In this document: piece after piece, positions 1 to 6,010 of the stretch
Layout of the letters: every line of letters begins with the position of its first letter
Numbering within the stretch: the stretch's first letter is position 1
Origin: Bacteroidales bacterium
GTDB taxonomy: Bacteria; Bacteroidota; Bacteroidia; Bacteroidales; UBA932
DNA: 6,010 nt
Direction of reading: 5' to 3'
Assembly (NCBI GenBank): GCA_024683255.1
Contig: JAIKYL010000138.1
Location: forward strand, 1 to 6,010
Program-made: the position numbers and the translations under genes
The notes under the pieces: model-generated
Told to the model about the DNA's origin: nothing
Databases searched by the model: none
The model's input: the letters and a program-made list of their open reading frames with translations, nothing else

Positions 1-962
1 TAGAAGGCGCCCTGCGGCATGGGGGATACCACGCCCGGAATCCGGTTCAGGCCTTCGATGAAGAAATCCCGGCGGGCTTTGTATTCGGCATGGCACTCCT
101 TCAGGTAATCTTCTACGCCCTCGATGGAGGCTTCGGCCACAATCTGACCCAACAGGGGCGGGCTCAGGCGGGCCTGGCAGAACTTCATGATGGTGTCGTG
201 CACCTTCTTGTTGCGGGTAACCACCATGCCGATACGGATGCCGCACTCCGAATAGCGCTTGCTCACGGAGTCAATCATGACCACATTCTCGTCCATCCCC
301 AGGGTAAGGGCGCTCTTATAGGGCTTCCCGTTGTAAATGAACTCCCGGTACACTTCGTCCGAGAACAGGAACAAGTCGTGCCGAAGGACTATCTCCTTGA
401 TTTTCAGGAGCTCTTCAGGCGTATAGACGTAACCGGTGGGGTTGGAGGGATTGCAAAGCAGGATGGCGCGCGTAGCTGGGGTGATTACCTCCTCAAAGGC
501 TTCCACCGGCGGCAGCGCAAAGCCGTTCTCGATGGTGGAAGTGACGGTGCGCACCTGGATCCCCGCCGTCTTGGCAAAAGAGATGTAATTGGCGTAGCCG
601 GGCTCCACCATAATGATTTCGTCACCCGGATTGAGGCAGGCCATAAAGGAGAGCAGGATGGCCTCCGAGCCACCTGTGGTAACGATTATCTCTTCCGGCG
701 AGAGCTCTATGCCAAACTGCCTGTAATAGCCGGTAAGCTTTTCCCGGAGCCCCGGATAGCCTTCCGAAGGGCTGTATTCCAGGGTTTTGCGTGTAACGTG
801 TTTGAGAGCGTCCAGGCCCTTCTGGGGCGTGGGCAGATCCGGCTGGCCGATGTTAAGGTGATACACTTTCACGCCCTGCGCCTTGGCTGCATTGGCAAGC
901 GGGGCCAGTTTACGGATGGGGGACGACGGCATCTCGATGCCGCGACGCGAAATTTGAGGCAT
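1..962 (-). CDS. PLP-dependent class I/II aminotransferase, C-terminus cut off by window edge
   Basis: Cytosolic fold-type I aminotransferase that moves an amino group between an amino acid and a 2-oxo acid through pyridoxal phosphate. The 320 visible residues begin with a typical N-terminal arm (MPQISRRGIEMPSSPIRKL). They then show the GQPD substrate-side motif (39-42), the cofactor-binding TTGGSEAI stretch (95-102), NPSNPTG (171-177, N174 expected to contact the PLP ring), SDEVY (201-205, D202 and Y205 on the PLP pyridine side), and SVSKRYS with the Schiff-base lysine K235. GIRIG follows, with R243 for the cofactor phosphate. Family members are about 390-400 residues, so roughly 75 are missing, including the usual C-terminal substrate-carboxylate arginine. 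The ATG at 960-962 lies 3 bp after the stop of the ROK regulator gene, so the two are probably co-transcribed. No strong Shine-Dalgarno is visible. The family assignment is secure. The substrate (aspartate, aromatic, alanine or other) cannot be read from this fragment. Confidence 0.95.
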   Translation of the reverse strand, partial: MPQISRRGIEMPSSPIRKLAPLANAAKAQGVKVYHLNIGQPDLPTPQKGLDALKHVTRKTLEYSPSEGYPGLREKLTGYYRQFGIELSPEEIIVTTGGSEAILLSFMACLNPGDEIIMVEPGYANYISFAKTAGIQVRTVTSTIENGFALPPVEAFEEVITPATRAILLCNPSNPTGYVYTPEELLKIKEIVLRHDLFLFSDEVYREFIYNGKPYKSALTLGMDENVVMIDSVSKRYSECGIRIGMVVTRNKKVHDTIMKFCQARLSPPLLGQIVAEASIEGVEDYLKECHAEYKARRDFFIEGLNRIPGVVSPMPQGAF

Positions 963-965
963 AGT

Positions 966-2168
966 TTATAGGATTCCAAGGATGCGGCTTCTCACCAGCA
1001 GGGCTGCGCCTATGGGTGCCGCGGTTTTTTTGAGGTCTGTGATCTTGATGGTGGTATCCTGGTTGGCGATGTTGAGCACATGCCGCTTGACGGCGGTGCG
1101 GATGGGCAGCATGAGATAGTCGCCGGCGGCAACGGCCAGCTTTCCGCCAATCACCACCAGCTCCGGGTTGAAGATGTTGATGAGGCCTGCCAAGCCCTTG
1201 CCCAAGTTGGTGCCCACCTTCTCCACCATTTCGATGGCCAGGATATCCTCGCTGCGGATGGCGTCAAAGATATCGTTCAGGTTTACCCGTCCTTCGGCCC
1301 GGTACTTTCCGGCCAGGGAGGAGGCCCGTCCGGCCTTGAGCTTTTCTCCGATCATGCGCACGAGGGCCGATCCCGATGCTCCGGTTTCCAGGCAGCCGAT
1401 CTTGCCGCAGCGGCACATCTGGCCGTTGTCCAGCAGAGGGAAGTGGCCGAATTCACCGCTGTACCCGGAGGTTCCGTAATACAGCTTTCCGCCCAGCACC
1501 ATACCCATACCAAGGCCCCAGCTAACGTTTACGAAGAGCACGTTTTTCTCCTTGCCCACGCCGCCCAGGTATTCACCGTAGGTCATGGCCCGGGAGTCGT
1601 TCTCCAGCACCACGTGGATGCCAAGCTCGTCTTCGAGGATGCTGCCGATGGTGCGGCGCTCGTCAAAGGAATAGCTGTTGCTGTAGCCGGTAACGGGGTT
1701 CACGCGGCCCGGAATGCTGATACCCAGGCCCATCACCTTGTTCCACTCGATGTTCTCTTCGCGGAAGAAGGCGCGGAGCATGGCGGCAATGCGGTGCACG
1801 GCTTCCTCGTTCCTTTCCATCTGGAAGGGAATATCGTCCTTGAAGGACAGCAGGTTCCCCTTGAAGTCCGTGACGGCGATGGTGGCGTGGGAGTTCCGGA
1901 TATCCACGCCGATGAAATAACCCGCTTCCGGATTGAGACCGTAGATGGAGGGACGGCGCCCGCCGGAGGTGCCGGATTTGCCCATGTCCACCATGAAGCC
2001 CTCGTCGATGAGCTCTCCGATGAGCTTGGTGGCGGTGGGGACCGATGCGCCGATGGCGTCGCTGAGGGCGGCGATACTGTGTTCGCCTTCCTCTATGCTA
2101 AGGTATAGGATGGTTTTTTTGAGAAGTGAATTTTTATTATCTTTCTTCTCAAGGAAGGTCTCTCTCAT
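966..2168 (-). CDS. ROK-family transcriptional regulator (NagC/Mlc/XylR type)
   Basis: Predicted DNA-binding regulator of 400 residues, the usual length for ROK repressors. Residues 12-78 form a winged helix-turn-helix (IAALSDAIGASVPTATKLI at 32-50 holds the recognition helix; wing near SGGRRPS at 68-74). Residues 80-400 form the ROK sugar-kinase-like domain: GVDI (87-90), GLGISIPGRV (147-156), LENDSRA (188-194, D191 at the catalytic-base position), GEFGH (238-242), the zinc motif CRCGKIGC (252-259, zinc ligands probably H242, C252, C254, C259), and NPELVVIGG (334-342). The first phosphate-binding loop reads DIRNSH instead of DIGGTK, which argues for a sugar-sensing regulator rather than an active kinase. 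The frame is open up to 2219, but that extension would be translated promoter DNA containing the -7 element, so ATG 2166-2168 is chosen. It heads a probable two-gene unit with the aminotransferase. Its ligand and targets are unknown. Confidence 0.95.
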   Translation of the reverse strand: MRETFLEKKDNKNSLLKKTILYLSIEEGEHSIAALSDAIGASVPTATKLIGELIDEGFMVDMGKSGTSGGRRPSIYGLNPEAGYFIGVDIRNSHATIAVTDFKGNLLSFKDDIPFQMERNEEAVHRIAAMLRAFFREENIEWNKVMGLGISIPGRVNPVTGYSNSYSFDERRTIGSILEDELGIHVVLENDSRAMTYGEYLGGVGKEKNVLFVNVSWGLGMGMVLGGKLYYGTSGYSGEFGHFPLLDNGQMCRCGKIGCLETGASGSALVRMIGEKLKAGRASSLAGKYRAEGRVNLNDIFDAIRSEDILAIEMVEKVGTNLGKGLAGLINIFNPELVVIGGKLAVAAGDYLMLPIRTAVKRHVLNIANQDTTIKITDLKKTAAPIGAALLVRSRILGIL

Positions 2169-2186
2169 GGTTATTAAATTTATAGG

Positions 2187-2219
2187 TGCAAATATAATAA
2201 AAATATTGCAATAGTGCAC
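2187..2219. promoter_or_regulatory. Candidate operator: dyad and palindrome over the ROK gene promoter
   Basis: The segment holds TGCAA (2187-2191) and its inverted copy TTGCA (2206-2210), separated by 14 AT-rich bases that include most of the -7 element. The right arm lies inside a perfect 10-bp palindrome, TATTGCAATA (2204-2213), followed directly by a second palindrome, GTGCAC (2214-2219). The TGCA cores at 2187 and 2207 are 20 bp apart, about two helical turns, so they lie on the same DNA face. ROK repressors bind AT-rich dyads as dimers or tetramers, so autoregulation is a fair inference. Short palindromes also arise easily by chance in AT-rich DNA. Confidence 0.35.
2189..2196 (-). promoter_or_regulatory. 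Probable -7 promoter element for the ROK regulator gene
   Basis: On the minus strand this reads TATATTTG, an exact match to the Bacteroidota -7 consensus TAnnTTTG. Transcription would start about 5-7 bp further on, near 2182-2184, leaving a leader of roughly 14-16 nt before ATG 2166-2168. No good TTTG-type -33 element is seen about 20 bp upstream (the region around 2214-2221 reads GCGTGCAC), so the promoter may be weak or activator-dependent. The assignment is by motif and position only. Confidence 0.6.
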
Positions 2220-2266
2220 GCTTATTTTGTAAAAATTTTAGAGATTTACTATATCTGAAAATTTTG

Positions 2267-2274
2267 TATCTTTG
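2267..2274 (+). promoter_or_regulatory. Probable -7 promoter element for the plus-strand operon
   Basis: TATCTTTG matches the Bacteroidota -7 consensus TAnnTTTG exactly. TTTA at 2245-2248, 18 bp upstream, is a weak candidate for the -33 element. The motif ends only 5 bp before the ATG at 2280, so the transcript would begin at or next to the start codon. It is the only full consensus match on this strand in the intergenic gap. It would drive the membrane protein gene, trkH and the helicase gene together. Confidence 0.6.
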
Positions 2275-2279
2275 CGGAT

Positions 2280-3143
2280 ATGTTGACAAGGTTAAAAAAC
2301 TGGTGGAGCGGGTTCCGCCTGTCGCTAAGGATGAAGATGACGCTTTCACTGAGTGCCATCGCCATTGTCCTGCTCCTTTCCAGCATCATTTCCATGCTGG
2401 AATACCGCCGCATGTCCAACTATGTATCCACCCTCATTGCCGAAGATATCCGCAACATCCACATTGCCCAGGAGCTGCTGGATGCCGTGGATTCGTACAA
2501 TATGAAGGTGCTGGCCGTGATAGGGGACGAATCCGTTTCGGAGCTCCCGGAGTTTGACCGGGCCTCCTTCCTGTCCAAGTGCGATTCGCTCAAATCCTCC
2601 TCTGTGGGCATCAGTGCCGCCCCCATGGCAGATTCCGTACTGTATGCATATTCGGCCTATATGCTGGCCTCCACGGAACTGGTGGATGTCCTCCAGTCCA
2701 CTTTCATTGACACGCGGGACTGGTATTTCGAGCGCCTGCAACCCCTCTTCGGCCGAATGAGAGGCTATCTGGACACCCTCAGCGGAGAAATGTACCAGGA
2801 GCTTCAGCAGAATTCGGAAGACTTTGACAGCGGCCTGTACCGCAGCATCATCCCCAGCACCGTAGCCGTGCTGGTGGGCATCATCCTGGTTTTCCTCCTC
2901 ATGTTCTTCATCCTGTCGGACTATGTGAATCCCATCTACAAGATGCTGGACGGCCTAAGAAATTATCGGCGTTATAAGCATAAATACAGCTATACCCTTA
3001 AAGGAAGCGACCAGCTGGCCGATTTGAATGCGGAAATTGCCGAACTCACGGAAGAGAGCCGTCAGGTCCGCCGCCGTCTGGCCGAACTCCGGGAGAGGAA
3101 CCAGGCAGCCCCCGAGGAATTCAATCAGGATTCGGAAAAATAA
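2280..3143 (+). CDS. Two-helix membrane sensor-like protein with HAMP-like linker and no output domain
   Basis: I do not recognise a named family for this 287-residue protein, but its layout is clear. A short basic N-terminus (1-20, LKNWWSGFRLSLRMKM) leads into TM1 (about 21-40). A largely helical extracytoplasmic region (about 41-188) follows, then TM2 (about 190-213). Next is a HAMP-like segment (214-262) with the characteristic proline in VNPIYKML (P218) and a DQLADL block (244-249) at the place of the HAMP DEIGxL motif. It ends in a charged coiled coil (about 247-273) and a short polar tail. This is the front half of a histidine kinase or chemoreceptor without a kinase, cyclase, GGDEF or methyl-accepting domain. 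A normal stop codon and immediate linkage to trkH argue against a broken kinase gene. M1 is preferred because residues 1-20 look like the usual cytoplasmic lead of such sensors; M18 (2331) is an alternative start. It may sense envelope or osmotic state and act on TrkH, which is inference. Confidence 0.85.
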   Translation: MLTRLKNWWSGFRLSLRMKMTLSLSAIAIVLLLSSIISMLEYRRMSNYVSTLIAEDIRNIHIAQELLDAVDSYNMKVLAVIGDESVSELPEFDRASFLSKCDSLKSSSVGISAAPMADSVLYAYSAYMLASTELVDVLQSTFIDTRDWYFERLQPLFGRMRGYLDTLSGEMYQELQQNSEDFDSGLYRSIIPSTVAVLVGIILVFLLMFFILSDYVNPIYKMLDGLRNYRRYKHKYSYTLKGSDQLADLNAEIAELTEESRQVRRRLAELRERNQAAPEEFNQDSEK

Positions 3144-3146
3144 ACC

Positions 3147-4595
3147 ATGAACCTGAAGGTCATATCCAGAAACGTTGGCATGGCACTGCTGGTGAGTGCC
3201 CTGTTCATGCTATTGTCGGTGGTGGTATCACTGATAGACGGGCAGGACAGCGCACTGGCACCCCTCCTGATCAGTTTCTCCATCACCTTCATCGTGGGCG
3301 TTTTCCCCTTCATCTTTGTCCGTAAGACAGAGCAGATTACCCTGAAGGACGGCTACATGATCATTTTCCTGTCGTGGCTGCTCTCCTTCATATTCGGCGG
3401 CCTGCCCTATGCCTTGTGGGGCGGTCCCTTCACGGTGGTAAATGCCTGGTTCGAAAGCGTTTCCGGCTTTACAACCACAGGCGCCACCATCCTGGAAGAT
3501 ATTGAAGCGCTGCCGCGGAGTCTGGTCTTCTGGCGGGCGTCCACGCACTTTATCGGCGGCTTGGGAGTCGTGGTATTCCTGCTCCTTATCATTCCCAACT
3601 CTTCGCCCGTGCGCCTGCGCCTCACCAACATGGAACTGTCCTCCCTTTCCCGGGACGACTATCGCAGCCGGGCCAACCGGACGGTGTTCATCTTTGCGTA
3701 TGTGTATCTTGGCCTGTGCGCCGCTTCTTTCCTCAGTTTCTGGGTTTGCGGCATGCCGGTCTTCGACGCCATCTGCCATGCCTTCAGCGTTTGCGCGGCG
3801 GGCGGTTTCTCCTCCAGGAACCTTTCCATCGGCTCATTCGGCTCTCCGCTCATTTCTGTGGTCACCATTGTCTTTATGTTCCTGGCCTCAATCCATTTCG
3901 GCCTGGTTTTCATTGCCCTGGTGAACCGTACGCTCCGCCCCCTCAAGAACAACATCCTCCGTTTCTATATTGTGGGCCTGGCGGTTATATCCATCGTCAC
4001 TTCGCTATCCCTCAAACTGCAGTCCGTGGACGCAGGCTGGGGACAGGCTTTCCTGGACGGTACCTTCCATGTGGTGAGCTACGCTTCTTCCACGGGATTC
4101 GGCCTCAGCGACAACAGTACCTGGCCCATCCTGCCCAGTTTCATGCTGGTGATTGTGAGCCTCATCTGCGGCTGCGCCGGTTCCCCTACGGGCGGTCTAA
4201 AGGTGGACCGTGTACTGGTGCTGTTCAAGGCCATTCACATGCAAATCCAGAAGGCCCTGTATCCCACCGCCATCTTTGAGGTGCGGATGGGCAGGCGTGT
4301 GCTCCGGGACGAGGAAATCTACCCCCACGTGCTTTACATTTCGCTTTTCTTCCTGCTCATCGGCATTTCCACCATCCTGTGCCTGGTTCTGGGAGATCCC
4401 AACGGACATGCCCTAACCGGAACGCTGGCCTCGCTGGCCAATGTGGGACCGTCCATCGGCACCATCGGCGCCATGAACAATTACAATGCGGAACCCACGG
4501 CCCTCAAATTCATTTTCTCGGCCGATATGTTCCTGGGCCGTGTGGAAATCTATCCTGTCTTTGCGGTCTTCTATAGCATTTTCCACCGGAAATGA
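3147..4595 (+). CDS. trkH: TrkH-family potassium uptake transmembrane subunit
   Basis: Inner-membrane pore subunit of a Trk/Ktr-type K+ uptake system. Its 482 residues are the normal length for TrkH, and it is hydrophobic throughout. The fourfold M1-P-M2 repeat can be followed through its pore loops: SGFTTTGAT (106-114), CAAGGFSSRN (216-225), ASSTGFGLS (313-321) and LANVGPSIG (430-438). The filter glycines are probably G112, G219 or G220, G317 and G434. The conserved block before the last repeat is CGCAGSPTGGLKVDR (341-355), resembling the family's GGCAGSTGGG(I/L)K. GRVEIYPVF (464-472) matches the conserved C-terminal GRLE segment. In known systems TrkH is gated by a cytoplasmic nucleotide-binding TrkA ring; no trkA lies in this window. 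The ATG at 3147 follows the membrane-protein stop by 3 bp, and its own stop overlaps the helicase start, pointing to one operon. Confidence 0.95.
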   Translation: MNLKVISRNVGMALLVSALFMLLSVVVSLIDGQDSALAPLLISFSITFIVGVFPFIFVRKTEQITLKDGYMIIFLSWLLSFIFGGLPYALWGGPFTVVNAWFESVSGFTTTGATILEDIEALPRSLVFWRASTHFIGGLGVVVFLLLIIPNSSPVRLRLTNMELSSLSRDDYRSRANRTVFIFAYVYLGLCAASFLSFWVCGMPVFDAICHAFSVCAAGGFSSRNLSIGSFGSPLISVVTIVFMFLASIHFGLVFIALVNRTLRPLKNNILRFYIVGLAVISIVTSLSLKLQSVDAGWGQAFLDGTFHVVSYASSTGFGLSDNSTWPILPSFMLVIVSLICGCAGSPTGGLKVDRVLVLFKAIHMQIQKALYPTAIFEVRMGRRVLRDEEIYPHVLYISLFFLLIGISTILCLVLGDPNGHALTGTLASLANVGPSIGTIGAMNNYNAEPTALKFIFSADMFLGRVEIYPVFAVFYSIFHRK

Positions 4596-6010
4596 TGGAC
4601 CGCAGCAGCTTTCTGTATCATAGTTTCCTCCGGCGTTTTCCGTACGAACCCACTTCCTGCCAGGACAGCCTCCTGCACCAGGTTGCCGATTTCTTCACTA
4701 CTGACGACGGCGACATCCTGGTGGTGAACGGCTATGCCGGAACGGGGAAGACCACGGCTGTTTCGGCGGTTATCGGCGCCATGGCGGAGCTGGAAGTGCC
4801 CTGTGTGCTGCTGGCCCCCACCGGCCGTTCGGCAAAGGTCCTTTCCAAATATGCCGGAAAGCCCGCGTACACCATCCACAAGCACATTTACCGCCAGAAA
4901 TCCCACGGAGACGACGGCTTCGGCCAGTTTACCCTAAGCCCCAACAAGGCGCGCGGAACGCTGTACATTGTGGACGAGGTGTCCCTCATCGGCATCGAGG
5001 CGGGGGAGAGAAAGGGCACGGCCGAATTCGGTTCGGGGAACCTGCTGGAAGATCTGGTGGCCTTTGTCCGCTCCGGCAGCGACTGCCGATTGATTCTGGT
5101 GGGGGATGCTGCGCAGCTGCCCCCGGTCGGGCTGGACGCATCCCCGGCGCTGAGTCCGGACTACATGGCCCAGTTCGGGGGAGTGAGCTTTGCGGAGCTT
5201 CGCACCGTGGTGCGCCAGGCCCAGGGCTCCGGTATCCTGGAAAACGCCACCCACCTGAGGGAAATGCTGGATTCCGTGGATGAAGGAATCGGCCTGGGAG
5301 AGCTGGGACTTAAGACGGATTTCCCGGACGTGGAGCGACTGGGCGGGGCCGATCTGCTGGAAGCACTCTCCGATGCCTATGGCCGATACGGGGAGGATGA
5401 GACCATTGTCCTTTGCCGGTCCAACAAAAGGGCCAACCGCTACAATGCGGGCATCCGCGCCCAGGTCCAGTTCCGGGAGGAACAGCTGGTGCGGGGAGAC
5501 AAGCTCATGATAGTGAAGAACTGCTACCAGTTCTGCGAGGGGCTGGAAGGGACGGATTATATGGCCAACGGAGATATAGCCCGCCTGGTCCGCATCCGCG
5601 GTTACGAGGAGCGCTACGGCTTCCACTTTGCCCAGGCCACCCTGTCCCTGCCGGATTACGGCAACCAGGAGATAGACGCCAAGGTGATTCTGGACACCTT
5701 GTCCTCAGAATCTCCCTCCCTCACTTACGAACAGTCCAACCAGCTATATTTGGGCGTGAACGAGGATTATTCCCACATTCGCGGGAAGAAGAAACGCTAC
5801 GACGCAGTGCGGGAAGACCCCTTCTTCAACGCCCTCCAGCTAAAATATGCCGAGGCCATTACCTGCCACAAGGCCCAGGGCGGCCAGTGGCGCTGCGTCT
5901 TTGTGGACAACCCCTTCTGGCAGGACTTCCTGGTGGCCGATGACCTCAAATGGCTCTACACCGCCCTCACCCGGGCGGTGGAAAAGGTCTATCTGGTCAA
6001 TTTCCCGGAC
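4592..6010 (+). CDS. RecD/Dda-like superfamily 1 DNA helicase, extreme C-terminus cut off by window edge
   Basis: Cytosolic ATP-dependent helicase of the RecD-like group, expected to unwind DNA 5' to 3' during repair or replication. The 473 visible residues carry Walker A GYAGTGKTT (47-55, K53), motif Ia LLAPTGRSAKVL (73-84), Walker B YIVDEVSLI (125-133, D128 and E129), and motif III LVGDAAQLPPVG (169-180). An arginine-containing VVRQAQGSG (206-214), VLCRSNKRAN (273-282), motif V-like ITCHKAQGGQW (423-433) and motif VI YTALTRA (456-462, R461) follow. Residues 300-415 hold the usual insertion between the core motifs. No N-terminal RecD2-type extension is present, so it resembles the short Dda-like forms. 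Motif VI normally lies near the end, so few residues are probably missing. ATG 4592-4594 overlaps the trkH stop as ATGA, indicating translational coupling. A second in-frame ATG follows at 4595-4597, and either could be used. A link to potassium uptake is not implied. Confidence 0.93.
   Translation, partial: MMDRSSFLYHSFLRRFPYEPTSCQDSLLHQVADFFTTDDGDILVVNGYAGTGKTTAVSAVIGAMAELEVPCVLLAPTGRSAKVLSKYAGKPAYTIHKHIYRQKSHGDDGFGQFTLSPNKARGTLYIVDEVSLIGIEAGERKGTAEFGSGNLLEDLVAFVRSGSDCRLILVGDAAQLPPVGLDASPALSPDYMAQFGGVSFAELRTVVRQAQGSGILENATHLREMLDSVDEGIGLGELGLKTDFPDVERLGGADLLEALSDAYGRYGEDETIVLCRSNKRANRYNAGIRAQVQFREEQLVRGDKLMIVKNCYQFCEGLEGTDYMANGDIARLVRIRGYEERYGFHFAQATLSLPDYGNQEIDAKVILDTLSSESPSLTYEQSNQLYLGVNEDYSHIRGKKKRYDAVREDPFFNALQLKYAEAITCHKAQGGQWRCVFVDNPFWQDFLVADDLKWLYTALTRAVEKVYLVNFPD

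Noticed and set aside
90..971. 293-codon open frame on the plus strand opposite the aminotransferase
   Set aside because: The minus strand gives a textbook aminotransferase with all PLP-site motifs. The plus-strand translation shows no family signature, and it only ends just past the aminotransferase start.
1080..2108. 342-codon open frame on the plus strand opposite the ROK gene
   Set aside because: It is antisense to a gene with clear HTH and ROK motifs. Its translation is rich in His, Gly, Ala and Val with no recognisable domain, as expected for the shadow of a G+C-rich codon pattern.
2114..2120. Seven-A run in the ROK coding strand, repeated at 1025-1031 in the same CTCAAAAAAACC context, as a possible slippage site
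   Set aside because: Both encode Leu-Lys-Lys-Thr in an intact frame. The runs are short, no alternative product frame continues from them, and the shared context is probably codon coincidence.
2169..2219. Longer N-terminus for the ROK regulator (17 extra residues, start at 2219)
   Set aside because: The extension is AT-rich, contains the -7 promoter element, and precedes the point where the family's N-terminus normally begins.
2232..2265. Two AAAATTTT palindromes (2232-2239 and 2258-2265) as possible operator sites
   Set aside because: They are too short and too AT-only to separate from the background composition of this gap.
3228..3779. 183-codon open frame on the minus strand inside trkH
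   Set aside because: Its highly charged, low-complexity composition is what reverse-reading a hydrophobic membrane protein produces.
4934..5626. 230-codon open frame on the minus strand inside the helicase gene
   Set aside because: It overlaps conserved helicase motifs on the other strand, has no promoter-like sequence and no recognisable domain.

Overview
This window looks like chromosomal DNA from a member of the Bacteroidota, probably a Bacteroidales-type species with G+C-rich genes. The main clue is the 111-bp AT-rich gap between two divergent genes. It carries TAnnTTTG -7 elements of the Bacteroidota housekeeping sigma factor on both strands, and neither flanking gene has a strong Shine-Dalgarno sequence. 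The protein sequences also have a Bacteroidota look. The genus cannot be fixed from this window. There are no RNA genes, insertion sequences, CRISPR arrays or phage genes, and coding density is close to complete.

Left half, minus strand, read right to left: a 400-residue ROK-family transcriptional regulator (winged HTH plus sugar-kinase-like domain, complement 966-2168). It is followed after only 3 bp by a fold-type I PLP-dependent aminotransferase (complement 1-962), whose last part runs off the window. The two are probably one transcript. An imperfect dyad (TGCAA-N14-TTGCA) and a 10-bp palindrome overlap the regulator's promoter and could be its own operator.

Right half, plus strand: three tightly packed genes form a likely operon. 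The first (2280-3143) encodes a two-helix membrane protein with an extracytoplasmic helical region, a HAMP-like linker and a short C-terminal coiled coil, but no kinase, cyclase or methyl-accepting output domain. After 3 bp comes a TrkH-type potassium transporter subunit (3147-4595) with four recognisable pore loops. Its stop codon overlaps the start of a RecD/Dda-like superfamily 1 helicase (4592 to the window end), which has all its main motifs and is probably only a few residues short of complete.

The most interesting points are the orphan HAMP-type protein coupled to TrkH with no TrkA gene in the window, and the position of the plus-strand promoter, which ends 5 bp before the first ATG and predicts a leaderless or nearly leaderless mRNA. 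The rest is ordinary housekeeping and regulatory content. I see no convincing new defence, mobile or biosynthetic system here.
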